DNA of 64,000 nt, taken from NCBI GenBank assembly GCA_035347995.1, contig DAOPQD010000004.1, positions 1-64,000 on the forward strand, written 5' to 3'. Below the pieces are notes generated by a model. The model saw nothing but the letters and a program-made list of their open reading frames with translations. It was not told the origin of the DNA and made no database searches. This DNA is from JAAZNO01 sp012798275. GTDB taxonomy: Bacteria; Chloroflexota; Anaerolineae; B4-G1; SLSP01. The translations under genes were made by a program, and so were the position numbers. Below are positions 17,173 through 25,349 of the stretch, in pieces; positions within the stretch are counted from its first letter, which is position 1; each line of letters opens with the position of its first letter.

Positions 17173-19536
17173 TTACCCCGTCTTCTGTTTGCCCGCCAGC
17201 AGATAGAACAACGCTCCCGCTGCCAGGAGACTCGCCGCCAGCCATTGGGTCACCAACAAAGCATCCAGGCGACGGCTGATGTCCTCCCGCGGCGGCAATC
17301 CACGAGCCTGCAAATAGGCCGCAACCCCCGAAAAGCCGCTCAACCATCCAGCCTGAGCGGAGGCGTTGAGGTAGGGGCGGAGCTGCGGCGCCGCTGCGGC
17401 GCTCACCCCGGCGACGAGAGGCAACGCCGGTTTCCCCTCAGCGAGCCGCGCGCCATTGATGACCGCGGTCTGTTCCACCCAGGCCTTGAGCTTTTCAGGC
17501 CGCGAGGTGAGCACCACGAGCAAGTGGGGCCCGGCGTCGGCAGTGGCGCTCGTGAGAATCTGCGCCACGCCCGCCGTCCCCCCCGCCACAAAGCCTCGGC
17601 TGACCAGGCTGTCGGGCGAGACATCAGGGCGTCCCAACGCCCAGGCAAAGCGGTCGGCAATGAGGCCGGGACCTTCCGGCAGCGTGCTCACCGCCACAAT
17701 CCGCGCCTCGCGGCTCAACAAATGCTCCAACAACGCCTCAACGATGAAATCCATCTCATCCACGTCAGCCAGGGTGTAGTCGAAGGCGATCCACACCTCC
17801 GCACCGGGTTGCAGGGCTTCAATAGTGGCATACAGCGCGGAGACATTGGGCTGCTCCGGCGGTTGCGCGAGAGGCGTTTCGGAAAAGCGCAATAACGAGG
17901 CCAACACCAGCACGAGCGCCACCATCACCCGCACCACAACGGCAGGCCAGGTCACCCGAGCGCGCGGTTTAGGCCGACCCTGGGCGCCCGCGCCACCTTC
18001 CAGCAGCTGTTGCCACAGTTGCGCCTCTTGAACCACGGTCTGCGGCAAGGGGACGGCCATGGTCGGCGCAAAGTGGGCGGGCGCGTCTACCCCCGGCAAC
18101 GCCGGCAGAAGTCCCGCCAGCCCGGACAGGGGACCTTCGCTCTCCGGGGCGCTCACCGCCATCTCAAGCGCCGACGTCCCCGTCGCCGGCGACGTGGCCG
18201 TAGGACGATACGGCTGCAACCAATCAGGAATTTCCGCGCGGGTCAGCCCTTCCACAGGCGCTTCCTCGCCGGGGGGCGCTTCGGGGGCGCGGCTGGAATC
18301 CAGAGGCGCGGTGCCGGGCGGACGCAGTTGCTCCAGCCACATCGGGAGCTCGGCCTGCTCTAATCCCTCCGGCAGCGCCTCAACCGCAACAGCGCCGGAG
18401 CGCGGTCCCAACGCCCGCAGCCAATCCGGGACTTCAGCCGCCATTTCCCCCGCTCCCATCCGGGCGCTTTCGGAAGCCGGCGCTTGCTGTTCAGGCCAGG
18501 TGTCTTCGGCACTTAAATCCTCCCGACCCCCAATGGGATGTTCTTCCTCAATGTCCTCCTCCCAGGCAGAAAGCCAATCCGGCGCCGGGGCAGCAGAAAT
18601 TGCAGGCGCTCCCGGCCTCTGAGCCGGCGTCTCTTCAGGCTCCAGGACCCCGGCGAGCCAATCGGGCAGGGCCGCCGGTTCCAGGCTCGCTTCCGGCTCC
18701 TGAGGTTCCGGCTCCAGGATAGGCTCCGCAGCCGACACTTCTTCCATGATGCCAGACAGCCAATCAGGGATTCCCTCTTCGGCAGCAATGGGAGGGGCGG
18801 CGGGTGAAGGGCTGGCCGCTTCCTCAACCAGGCCAGCAAGCCAGTCCGGCAGCTCCGCAGCGGGTTCGGGTTCCGGCGCCGGGGCCGCAGCAGCCGGCGC
18901 GCTCTCTTCCGCCAGGCCCGTGAGCCAATCCGGCAGCTCCGCAGCGGGTTCGGGTTCCGGGCGGGAGGGCACAGCAGCCGGCGCGCTCTCTTCCGCCAGG
19001 CCCGTGAGCCAGTCCGGCAGCTCCGCAGCCGGTTCGAGTTCCGGGCGGGAGGGCACAGCCGCCGGCGCGCTCTCTTCCGCCAGGCTGGTGAGCCAGTCCG
19101 GCAGCTCTACCGGCGTGACCGGTTCTTCAGGCGGTGTGGCCGTCTCCTCAGCCCGCTCCGCGAGCCCATCGGGCACCGCGCCAGACGTCTCGCCCGGCTC
19201 AGGCGTCTCAGGCCCCAGGAACCCCATCAGCCAATCGGGCATGGGCTGCTGAGCGCCAGTCTCGCCACTCTCGCCGGCCGGAGCCGGACGTGTGGGCAGC
19301 GAGATTCCCTGCACGCGAGGGCCAGTCTCTTCGGTAAGCTTTGCCGCGGGCGTCGCGGGCGTTTCCTCAGCCGGCACCAGCCGCGTATGGCATTGATCGC
19401 AGAAAATATTCCCGACAGGGTTTAACGTGCCACACTGCGGGCAGCGGATGCGGGTGCGGTAAAGCGGCGCACCGCACTCGCTGCAAAAGCGGCTGCTGTC
19501 ACGGTTGAGCGTATTACATTTAGGACAGCGAATCAT
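17173..19536 (-). CDS. Zinc-ribbon membrane protein with repeated PDWL motifs
   Basis: The 787-aa product opens with two zinc ribbons (C4/C7/C18/C21 and C32/C35/C46/C49). A roughly 450-residue acidic, Pro/Ala/Glu-rich linker follows, carrying eleven copies of a short motif (ten PDWL, one PMWL). Then come a transmembrane helix (VVVRVMVALVLVLASLL), a globular domain (LQPGAEVWIAFDYTLADVDE onward) and a C-terminal helix (WLAASLLAAGALFYLLAG). Three linker units are near-identical 28-residue repeats. I chose ATG 19536 after GGGGGG; GTG 19557 would overlap the upstream gene. Each motif looks like a docking peptide, so the protein may collect many partner copies. Confidence 0.7.
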   Translation of the reverse strand: MIRCPKCNTLNRDSSRFCSECGAPLYRTRIRCPQCGTLNPVGNIFCDQCHTRLVPAEETPATPAAKLTEETGPRVQGISLPTRPAPAGESGETGAQQPMPDWLMGFLGPETPEPGETSGAVPDGLAERAEETATPPEEPVTPVELPDWLTSLAEESAPAAVPSRPELEPAAELPDWLTGLAEESAPAAVPSRPEPEPAAELPDWLTGLAEESAPAAAAPAPEPEPAAELPDWLAGLVEEAASPSPAAPPIAAEEGIPDWLSGIMEEVSAAEPILEPEPQEPEASLEPAALPDWLAGVLEPEETPAQRPGAPAISAAPAPDWLSAWEEDIEEEHPIGGREDLSAEDTWPEQQAPASESARMGAGEMAAEVPDWLRALGPRSGAVAVEALPEGLEQAELPMWLEQLRPPGTAPLDSSRAPEAPPGEEAPVEGLTRAEIPDWLQPYRPTATSPATGTSALEMAVSAPESEGPLSGLAGLLPALPGVDAPAHFAPTMAVPLPQTVVQEAQLWQQLLEGGAGAQGRPKPRARVTWPAVVVRVMVALVLVLASLLRFSETPLAQPPEQPNVSALYATIEALQPGAEVWIAFDYTLADVDEMDFIVEALLEHLLSREARIVAVSTLPEGPGLIADRFAWALGRPDVSPDSLVSRGFVAGGTAGVAQILTSATADAGPHLLVVLTSRPEKLKAWVEQTAVINGARLAEGKPALPLVAGVSAAAAPQLRPYLNASAQAGWLSGFSGVAAYLQARGLPPREDISRRLDALLVTQWLAASLLAAGALFYLLAGKQKTG
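18838..19100. repeat. Tandem 84-bp coding repeats (PDWL units)
   Basis: About three near-identical 84-bp units encode the repeated LPDWLTGLAEESAPAA segment of the zinc-ribbon protein. Nearly every base is conserved, including the GTTCGGGTTCCGG stretch, which indicates recent expansion. Confidence 0.75.
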
Positions 19537-19546
19537 ACGCCCCCCA

Positions 19547-20179
19547 TCAATCGTCACTGTGCGGGCGCGTCATGCCAAAGAGCACCCGTAGACCGGTCAA
19601 GAGAATGCCCAACGCCACACCGAGCGCCAATCCGCGCATTCCGGCCAGCGCCGGGACGCGCTGGAGCCAATCCGCCACGCCCACGACCGTCCCCATGGCC
19701 CCCTGATAGGGCACGATGGCGAGGGGAATCGAGCCTATCAACATGACGAGGACCACCGCCAGAAAGAGCACGCTGCCGAGGTTGCGCCGCACCTTGAAAA
19801 GGCGCATCCCGCTCAACAGCAGCGTGACTGCCGTCAGCGCCAGCAACGCCGATTGCCCCGGCGCCAGCAGCCCGCGCAGCAGCGTCTGGCCGACAGCGCC
19901 GGCCGGGCCCTGCCAGAGCACCAGGACAAAGACCACGAGAGCCGACAGTACCACCCACAGGCTCGTGGACTTGCCCTTCCCGCCGCGCCGCAACCGCGTC
20001 AAATGCACGCGCAGTAATTGCAGGTAGGCGAGGATAAAGGCAAAGGCCCCCACGAACATCGCCCAATCAATGAGCACCGCCCGGATTTGGGGCAGCGGAT
20101 CCACAGGAATGAACGCGCCCAGCAACACCAACAGCCCAGCGCTGATCGCCACAGCGGTAGGGAGAATACGTTTGAACAT
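19547..20179 (-). CDS. Multi-pass membrane protein
   Basis: The 210-aa product starts at ATG 20179, 2 bases after the DUF6754-like stop. It has about six hydrophobic helices (VAISAGLLVLLGAFIPVDP, FVGAFAFILAYLQLL, LWVVLSALVVFVLVLW, ALLALTAVTLLLSGM, VLFLAVVLVMLIGSIPLAIV, LALGVALGILLTGL). The longer open frame to 20281 overlaps the upstream gene and is not needed. Its role is unknown, but gene packing ties it to the MutL/zinc-ribbon operon. Confidence 0.65.
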   Translation of the reverse strand: MFKRILPTAVAISAGLLVLLGAFIPVDPLPQIRAVLIDWAMFVGAFAFILAYLQLLRVHLTRLRRGGKGKSTSLWVVLSALVVFVLVLWQGPAGAVGQTLLRGLLAPGQSALLALTAVTLLLSGMRLFKVRRNLGSVLFLAVVLVMLIGSIPLAIVPYQGAMGTVVGVADWLQRVPALAGMRGLALGVALGILLTGLRVLFGMTRPHSDD

Positions 20180-20181
20180 CT

Positions 20182-20955
20182 CTAATGACCTCCCACACCC
20201 AGCACCGAAAAGAGCGCCGTGAGCACCATGCCGGCGACGAGCAGCCAGCGCAGAAAATCCTGGACGCCCAGGCTGGCCCAAAAGACGGAGCGCTGCGTCG
20301 CTTCAGCGCCGCCGGCGAACAGATCCTCGCCCAAGACCAGCTGTTGGGGCTCCAGCAGGGTGAAGAGCGGCGCGAGCCCCAGCGGCGATACCGCCCCGCC
20401 GATCGCGCGCCCGCCGTGACGGATCACCGCATCCGTCAACAGGCTGACTTCCTGGTCGAAGGCGCCCAGCATCATCGTCGTCCCGCTGCCCTTCTCGGAG
20501 AGATAGGTCGCTGCCATCGCCGCATACGTCGCGGGCGTCGCCGCCATGAATTGCACCAGCGCCGGGCGATAACGTTCCGGATTGCCCAGGCGGGTATAAG
20601 CCCGGCGCATCCAATCGTCCGCCAGAACGTACAACGTCGGGTCGCCGGTCGTGATGAGGGGAGGCGTGTCATAAGCCGCCGCCAGATCAAAGAGCGCGTG
20701 GAGGCTTTCCAGCGCGGCCAGGGACGTCATCGCGTCCTCGCCGGTGAGCGCCCCGCTGCCAAGAGTGACGTGAATGAGGGCGCCTTCTTCTGCGGCGCGC
20801 CCCACCTCGCCTGGGAGGGAGCGGAAAATGGGGAAATCACGCAAATATCTCGGCGGCGCCTGGCGATGACGGATTCCAATCACCGTCAGAGCTACCGCGG
20901 CGACAAGGGTGATGCCCAGGGCAATCAAAGGCCTGAGCCACAAGTCCGTGGTCAT
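20182..20955 (-). CDS. DUF6754-like membrane-associated protein
   Basis: The 257-aa product has an N-terminal transmembrane helix (LIALGITLVAAVALTVIG), then a soluble domain with GALIHVTLGSGALTG, PPLITTGDPTLYVLADD and SGTTMMLGAFDQEVSLL, and C-terminal hydrophobic helices. From memory it matches the DUF6754 family, which accompanies MutL-like genes in Chloroflexota. ATG 20955 has AGGAGG upstream and overlaps the preceding stop by ATGA. Biochemical function is unknown. Confidence 0.65.
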   Translation of the reverse strand: MTTDLWLRPLIALGITLVAAVALTVIGIRHRQAPPRYLRDFPIFRSLPGEVGRAAEEGALIHVTLGSGALTGEDAMTSLAALESLHALFDLAAAYDTPPLITTGDPTLYVLADDWMRRAYTRLGNPERYRPALVQFMAATPATYAAMAATYLSEKGSGTTMMLGAFDQEVSLLTDAVIRHGGRAIGGAVSPLGLAPLFTLLEPQQLVLGEDLFAGGAEATQRSVFWASLGVQDFLRWLLVAGMVLTALFSVLGVGGH

Positions 20956-21206
20956 CTCGGCGCGCCTCCTTCCACAAGGCGATGTTGGAGAGCTTCCCAC
21001 AGGTCTGGCTGTTCCAGCGCCGCGGCGAGGATCGGCAGCCTGTCGGAGGGAGAGAAAGGAGAAAGCATCCATAGGACTTGCGCGCCCACAAAGCCCCAGA
21101 CCCGCAGCACAGCGAGCCAGGGGACAGCAAAGCGCGCCCATCCACGATGTTCAAGCCATGCGGCCCATTGCGTCACCCGGGCCTCGAGAGGATTTTCCCC
21201 ATCCAC
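20952..21206 (-). CDS. Small protein, first gene of the MutL operon
   Basis: The 84-aa product begins at GTG 21206 with GGAGG 7 bases upstream and ends in an ATGA overlap with the DUF6754-like gene. It has one hydrophobic segment (VPWLAVLRVWGFVGAQVLWML) and is otherwise unrecognised. The good ribosome-binding site, the overlap and the promoter at 21261-21289 support a real gene. Confidence 0.55.
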   Translation of the reverse strand: MDGENPLEARVTQWAAWLEHRGWARFAVPWLAVLRVWGFVGAQVLWMLSPFSPSDRLPILAAALEQPDLWEALQHRLVEGGAPR

Positions 21207-21260
21207 CAGCCAACCTCCGACCGTACCCTCACGCGGATTTTAAACTTTCAACGCAATTTC

Positions 21261-21289
21261 AGTATAGCACGCTTTACCAGGAAGGGCAA
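21261..21289 (-). promoter_or_regulatory. Promoter of the seven-gene MutL operon
   Basis: In the minus-strand sense, TTGCCC (21289-21284), a 17-bp spacer and TATACT (21266-21261) lie about 55 bp before GTG 21206. Confidence 0.55.
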
Positions 21290-21366
21290 ACACCCGTATT
21301 CTCTCAGGTAAAATGTTACCGAAGGGGGACTGATTCTCCCAAAAGAAAACGTTACCGGAGGTAGAC

Positions 21367-21846
21367 ATGAAAACAGGAGTAGAACAGCTGACTTTGGACG
21401 AACGCTTGAAGTATTTGCGCATCATGCGTGCCCGGTACCAACAAGCCGATCGCCAGACCAAGACCGCCTTGTTGGATCAAATGGTGGCCGTCACCGGGCT
21501 CCATCGCAAGAGCGTACTGCGGCAACTCGGCGGAGATTTGCAACGCCATCCGCGCTCCACGGAACGCAGCGCTACGTATGGCCCGGAAGTACAAGCGGCC
21601 CTGGCGGTGATTGCCGAGAGTCTCGATTACGTCTGTGCCGAACGCCGGCACCCGCAAGTGGTGCCCCCAGCGGAGTATCTGGCAGCCCATGGAGAGTTGC
21701 TACCGGCTGCGGGCGGAGGACTTGGAGATTTCGTCGGGAGCGGTGGAAGGGGCCGTGCGTTACGTGATCGCCCAACGCTTCGACTGCGGCGGGATGCGCT
21801 GGATCAAAGAACGCGCCGAGGCCCTGCTGCAGCTCCGCTGCATTGA
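21367..21846 (+). pseudogene. Transposase remnant, N-terminal part of an integrase-type transposase
   Basis: ATG 21367 follows a good GGAGGT. The first 109 codons (RYQQADRQTKTALLDQMVAV...TGLHRKSVLRQL...LDYVCAERRHP) read like the N-terminal region of rve/DDE-type transposases found in several unclassified IS families. Homology-like sequence stops near 21693, exactly where a different transposase begins in another frame; the remaining residues to 21846 are out-of-frame translation of that second remnant. No catalytic DDE core remains. Confidence 0.6.
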
Positions 21847-21979
21847 GGTGAACAACGACTGGGAGGCGTTCATCACCTTCGTGCACGATACCGTGAGGGA
21901 CCAGGCGCAACGAGAACATACCAATCTCTCCCTGAAGTGCACCACTGCCGCACCGCTGCCGACTTACGGCCTTACTTGA
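21689..21979 (+). pseudogene. ISKra4-like transposase C-terminal remnant
   Basis: The segment SSGAVEGAVRYVIAQRFDCGGMRWIKERAEALLQLR with CIEVNNDWEAF matches the C-terminal end of ISKra4-family transposases. The upstream two thirds of that protein are missing and the frame differs from the abutting remnant. The two transposons have recombined or been deleted into each other, leaving a scar of about 600 bp. Confidence 0.65.
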
Positions 21980-22143
21980 GTGGGCCAAAGGACTGCCGCC
22001 AGATGAGAGTAACTGCACCCAATTGAAATAAGCATGGCACACCCCCACGTAGATTTGAGAGCCATTTCTACCACATTTGAGCGAAGGTGGCAAGTTCATT
22101 TCACATCAAACGTATTATACTGAAGAAGAAGTGAATCACGACC

Positions 22144-22317
22144 ATGGAGCGTGCAAAGGTGCAGGCAGGAGCGTTCTCCCGTCCGCCGTTTGGCGGGCAT
22201 GAGAAATTCGTTTTTCGACAAGGGTGGCTGAAAAAAGGATTAGACGCTGCGCTGGAAGACCCGGCCCTTTTTACACAGCAGGATGCTTTTGCGCGGCTGT
22301 TAAGCCACGCTCACTGA
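22144..22317 (+). pseudogene. DUF4007 N-terminal stub (57 aa)
   Basis: From ATG 22144 the frame encodes 57 residues including FGGHEKFVFRQGWLKKGLDA and ALEDPALFTQQDAFARL. This matches the first block of DUF4007 proteins, which are usually about 300 aa and occur in defence islands near PAPS-reductase-like or phosphorothioation genes. The frame ends just where the next conserved block would start, so it is most likely a deletion remnant. It lies 24 bp before the HNH gene and on the same strand. Confidence 0.55.
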
Positions 22318-22341
22318 TCGCTTGACGCGGAAAAATGCACC

Positions 22342-23454
22342 ATGAACCTCCCGCTATCCTCCAACCTGCCCATCGAATGCCTCGCCGCCAGCTTTAGCAA
22401 TGTGACCAATTCGTACAAGTTCTACTGGTTCCTGGCAATTCTGGAACACCTCCGTGAGCATCAGTCACGGATCATGTCCGTGGATGACTTGCTAACACGA
22501 ATGGTAGCAGGAGTGTGGTATCCAGCGCATTATTTCCGGCTTTCGTTTGGCAAGCAAGACCAACTGGGAACGATCGCCCTCGAGTTGGCAACGCAGGGGC
22601 GGTTAACCACCGAAAGTAGACGCGCTGAAATTCTCCAGGTTGTGCGGGATGATCTGGCTCAAAAGACTGCCGTCGGGCGCAAAATTCGCCATCTGGGTGA
22701 TTACGTTCCCTATCGCTTCCTGCGCCCCTTTTTTGCGTTGCAACTGCGCGGCGTGAAGGATTGGAAGATCAACCCTGCTGTGGAAACATTGGCGGAGCAG
22801 TCATTTTCGACCTCCAACGCGCCTTGCCTGTATCGCTTTATCCAGCAACCGCCGCCCGCCATTGAGATCCACCCCGCCTGGTTCGAATATCTGCATGAAC
22901 ACCTGGCCATCCTCTCCGGTTTCTGCCTCTGGCATCTGCTCAACTATCTGCAGCGCAACAACCCCAACGTCCCCAACATTGCCGGGAAATTGTTCGAGCC
23001 GCAGGAGCGCGATCTACGGTTGGCGCGGACGTTCTGGAACACCGTGCTGGTGCAAGGCGGGCCGTTGAATTGCATTTACTCTGGTCAGCCCATCCAGGAA
23101 GATTTTTCGCTTGATCACTTCCTGCCGTGGCGCTTCGTGACGCACGATCAGCTTTGGAATCTCATCCCGACGCCGAGAACGGTCAACTTATCCAAAAGCG
23201 ACGCTCTTCCCGACCTGGCTTACTTCGACCCGTTTGCTCAACTGCACTATCAAGCCGTGCAGATCATCTCCCGCACGCCGCAGGCCGGCAGATTGCTGGA
23301 AGATTACGTCCTGTTATTCAAGGCAAGTGACGTCGCCGATTTTCAAACGATGGAGCTTTCTCCCTTTCGGGAGACGCTTCGGCAGACGATTGCGCCGCAA
23401 TTGCAAATTGCCGCTAACATGGGATTTATGACCGGCTGGAAGTACACGCCATGA
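22342..23454 (+). CDS. HNH endonuclease-type protein in a defence-like cluster
   Basis: The 370-aa product has a C-terminal HNH site: CIYSGQPIQEDFSLDHFLPW (metal and catalytic H259 in LDH), then LWNLIPTPRTVNLSKS supplying the Asn and a conserved Lys-Ser. The N-terminal 240 residues are helical, without recognised motifs, and may provide specificity or partner contacts. The stop overlaps the next gene by ATGA, so the two are coupled. It is likely a DNA or RNA nuclease of a defence or modification system whose other genes are lost or elsewhere. Confidence 0.7.
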   Translation: MNLPLSSNLPIECLAASFSNVTNSYKFYWFLAILEHLREHQSRIMSVDDLLTRMVAGVWYPAHYFRLSFGKQDQLGTIALELATQGRLTTESRRAEILQVVRDDLAQKTAVGRKIRHLGDYVPYRFLRPFFALQLRGVKDWKINPAVETLAEQSFSTSNAPCLYRFIQQPPPAIEIHPAWFEYLHEHLAILSGFCLWHLLNYLQRNNPNVPNIAGKLFEPQERDLRLARTFWNTVLVQGGPLNCIYSGQPIQEDFSLDHFLPWRFVTHDQLWNLIPTPRTVNLSKSDALPDLAYFDPFAQLHYQAVQIISRTPQAGRLLEDYVLLFKASDVADFQTMELSPFRETLRQTIAPQLQIAANMGFMTGWKYTP

Positions 23455-24344
23455 ACCTCATTTACCGCTCACCGCAAAATCCCAACAGCCATTTGACGGT
23501 CAAGGAGCGCACACAAGCTTCGTTCCCGGTCAAATATTTGCTGAATCAGGGACTGCTTCGCGGGCGCATCCTGGATTTCGGCTGCGGCCTGGGGGTGGAC
23601 GTAGCGTTTCTACAAGCCAGGGGTTTTGAGGCTATCGGCTACGATCCACATTATGCACCCGACCCACCTCAGGGAAAATTTGACACCATTTTGTGTCTGT
23701 ATGTGCTCAACGTATTGCTTCCTGAGGAACAAGCGCATGTGCTGATGGCCATTGCGGAATTGCTCAAGCCCGAAGGTCAGGCTTACTTTGCCGTGAGGCG
23801 CGATATCCAGCGCGATGGGTTTCGCACTCATGTCAAGCACAATGTGAGTGTTTATCAATGTAACGTCAGACTGCCTTACCGCAGCCTTCTTTGTACAGAA
23901 AGCGCCGAGATCTACGAATATCGGCACTACAACCAACTGCCACACTCCAATCCAGGAGCGTGCCCCTTCTGCGCCCCCGACGCTGAGCGGGAACTCCTTA
24001 CCGAATCTGCTACTACCTACGCCATTTTTGACAAATTTCCCGTCTCGCCCGGCCACACGCTGATCATTCCCAAAAAGCACGTTGCTGACTACTTTGACCT
24101 TTCCACCCACACCAAAACCGCCTGCTGGCTGATAGCCGACCGCGTAAAAATGCTCCTGACTGAGCGCCTTCATCCAGATGGCTTCAATGTGGGGTTCAAC
24201 ATCGGCCTGGCCGCCGGGCAGACGATCCCCCATGTTCACATTCACGTCATTCCACGCTACGCCGGAGATGTCGAAAACCCCACCGGCGGTGTGCGACATG
24301 TGATCGCCGGCAAGGGGGACTACTTGTATGACGGGGGACATTGA
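23451..24344 (+). CDS. Methyltransferase-HIT fusion protein
   Basis: The 297-aa product joins two domains. Residues about 1-150 form a small class I SAM methyltransferase (motif I ILDFGCGLGVDVAFLQARG, acidic end of beta-2 IGYDPHY). Residues about 170-297 form a HIT domain with a metal-site-like CPFC pair, VSPGHTLIIPKKHV and the catalytic triad H261-V-H263-I-H265. HIT proteins hydrolyse nucleotide phosphoramidates or transfer nucleotidyl groups. The fusion and its overlap with an HNH nuclease suggest a nucleotide- or nucleic-acid-modifying conflict system. Confidence 0.75.
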   Translation: MNLIYRSPQNPNSHLTVKERTQASFPVKYLLNQGLLRGRILDFGCGLGVDVAFLQARGFEAIGYDPHYAPDPPQGKFDTILCLYVLNVLLPEEQAHVLMAIAELLKPEGQAYFAVRRDIQRDGFRTHVKHNVSVYQCNVRLPYRSLLCTESAEIYEYRHYNQLPHSNPGACPFCAPDAERELLTESATTYAIFDKFPVSPGHTLIIPKKHVADYFDLSTHTKTACWLIADRVKMLLTERLHPDGFNVGFNIGLAAGQTIPHVHIHVIPRYAGDVENPTGGVRHVIAGKGDYLYDGGH

Positions 24345-24384
24345 GCAGACGGCATTTACGGATGCGGCAAGGTGCTTCTAACAC

Positions 24385-24419
24385 CCATCGCGGCCTGGCG
24401 TTGAACCAGGCCGCGATGG
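24385..24419. terminator. Strong hairpin between MT-HIT gene and tRNA-Asn
   Basis: A perfect 14-bp stem (24385-24398 with 24406-24419, 7-base loop) separates the plus-strand MT-HIT gene from the minus-strand tRNA. It has no long T tract but probably ends transcription from both sides. Confidence 0.55.
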
Positions 24420-24427
24420 CTTTCAGG

Positions 24428-24500
24428 CTCCCCGGGCAGGACTCGAACCTGCAACCAACCGGTTAACAGCCGGCCGCTCTGCCTATTGAGCTACCGAGGA
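24428..24500 (-). tRNA. tRNA-Asn (GTT)
   Basis: The minus strand folds into a standard cloverleaf: acceptor TCCTCGG with CCGGGGA, D-arm GTAGCTCAATAGGCAGAGC, anticodon arm CCGGCTGTTAACCGG with anticodon GTT, and T-loop GGTTCGAGTCC. The 3' CCA is not encoded. It lies at the edge of the accessory patch, but no duplicated 3' end that would mark an attachment site is visible. Confidence 0.95.
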
Positions 24501-24539
24501 AAGCTTTACTCCCACATTATACGCCGAACTGCCAACCCG

Positions 24540-25073
24540 TCAAGTTGTCCCAAGACCCAACGTCCGCGACGCACCTCCCGACAAGAAATACTCCTCCGCA
24601 TCCGGCCACAGCTCCTGCTGCCGCCAGCACAGCCCGGCCTCATCCAACCACGTCCAGATAGTGGAGTCCGAAAGGTGCACGCCATGGAGATCCGCAAAGG
24701 CCTTTTGTAGCCCCTTCAAGGGCCAGGAATCGTAGGGATAGCCCACCTCACGCGGCTTCTGCAGCGCCAGCTCGATCAGCGCCCGCCGAACCTCCGGCCC
24801 ATGGCGCGGCAAACGTCCAGGACGTTCCCGGTCTACCAACCCGGAAATGCCCTCCGTGTTAAAGCGACGCACCCACATAGGCCCCATTTGTGGACTGCGG
24901 AATCCCGCACGTAAGCCGGCTTCGGAAGCCTTCAAGGCCGGATCAGCAAACATCTCGGCGATGATTCGGGCACGACGCGCGACGTCCTCGTCTTCGACTT
25001 CCGCATTCGCCAGGCGCCTGACGGCAGCGATCTCCTCGTCGCTCAAGGCTCTCAATCTCAAATGCCGAGGCAT
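24540..25073 (-). pseudogene. IS630-family transposase, N-terminal half only
   Basis: The 177-aa frame encodes the helix-turn-helix portion of IS630-like transposases (ARRARIIAEMFADPALKASE, VRRFNTEGISGLVDRERPGR, LSDSTIWTWLDEAGL). The DDE catalytic half is missing and the frame stops beside the tRNA-Asn gene. It is therefore a remnant, unless it has been kept as a stand-alone DNA-binding protein. Confidence 0.65.
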
Positions 25074-25124
25074 GAAATGCCCACACCATGATAATATCTC
25101 AATTATTTAGCGAGAAAATAATTA

Positions 25125-25153
25125 TTGACATAGCCACTATATTGCATTAGTAT
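25125..25153 (+). promoter_or_regulatory. Promoter of the STAND/protease/FtsZ cassette
   Basis: A perfect -35 TTGACA (25125-25130), a 17-bp spacer and a -10-like TAGTAT (25148-25153) are present. The predicted start, near 25160, immediately precedes the three 11-bp repeats. Confidence 0.65.
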
Positions 25154-25165
25154 TGTATTACCAAA

Positions 25166-25198
25166 ACGTTAAAATTACGTTACTAAACCGTTAATTTC
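25166..25198 (+). repeat. Three tandem 11-bp repeats, operator-like
   Basis: Units ACGTTAAAATT, ACGTTACTAAA and CCGTTAATTTC follow each other without gaps, sharing an N-CGTTA core at one helical turn spacing. The position at the transcription start suits a repressor site. Confidence 0.6.
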
Positions 25199-25349
25199 CT
25201 TATTATAAGCACTTCAGAATCTTCTTTACTAAAGAAAATACATTATATTTGCTATTATCATATATCAAGGCAACTACAAAATAGTTAGTTATAAAATATA
25301 AAATTACAACTATGCATTACGTATCACATCCAGAAAGGACGGCGTCACA

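Larger units (their letters stand above)
25086..25349 (+). promoter_or_regulatory. AT-rich leader of the STAND/protease/FtsZ cassette
   Basis: About 260 bp of strikingly AT-rich DNA (roughly a quarter to 30 percent GC by eye, against about 65 percent around it) separate the IS630 remnant from the cassette. It contains a promoter (25125-25153), three tandem 11-bp repeats (25166-25198) and about 150 bp of further AT-rich leader. A Shine-Dalgarno AAAGGA precedes ATG 25350. Confidence 0.7.

Noticed and set aside
18838..19100. CRISPR-like regular repeats
   Set aside because: The repeats are 84-bp coding units in frame with the zinc-ribbon protein and have no unique spacers. No CRISPR array or cas gene was seen anywhere in the window.
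24428..24500. tRNA-Asn as the attachment site of an integrated island
   Set aside because: I found no repeat of the tRNA 3' end in the window and no integrase gene, so integration at this site is not supported.
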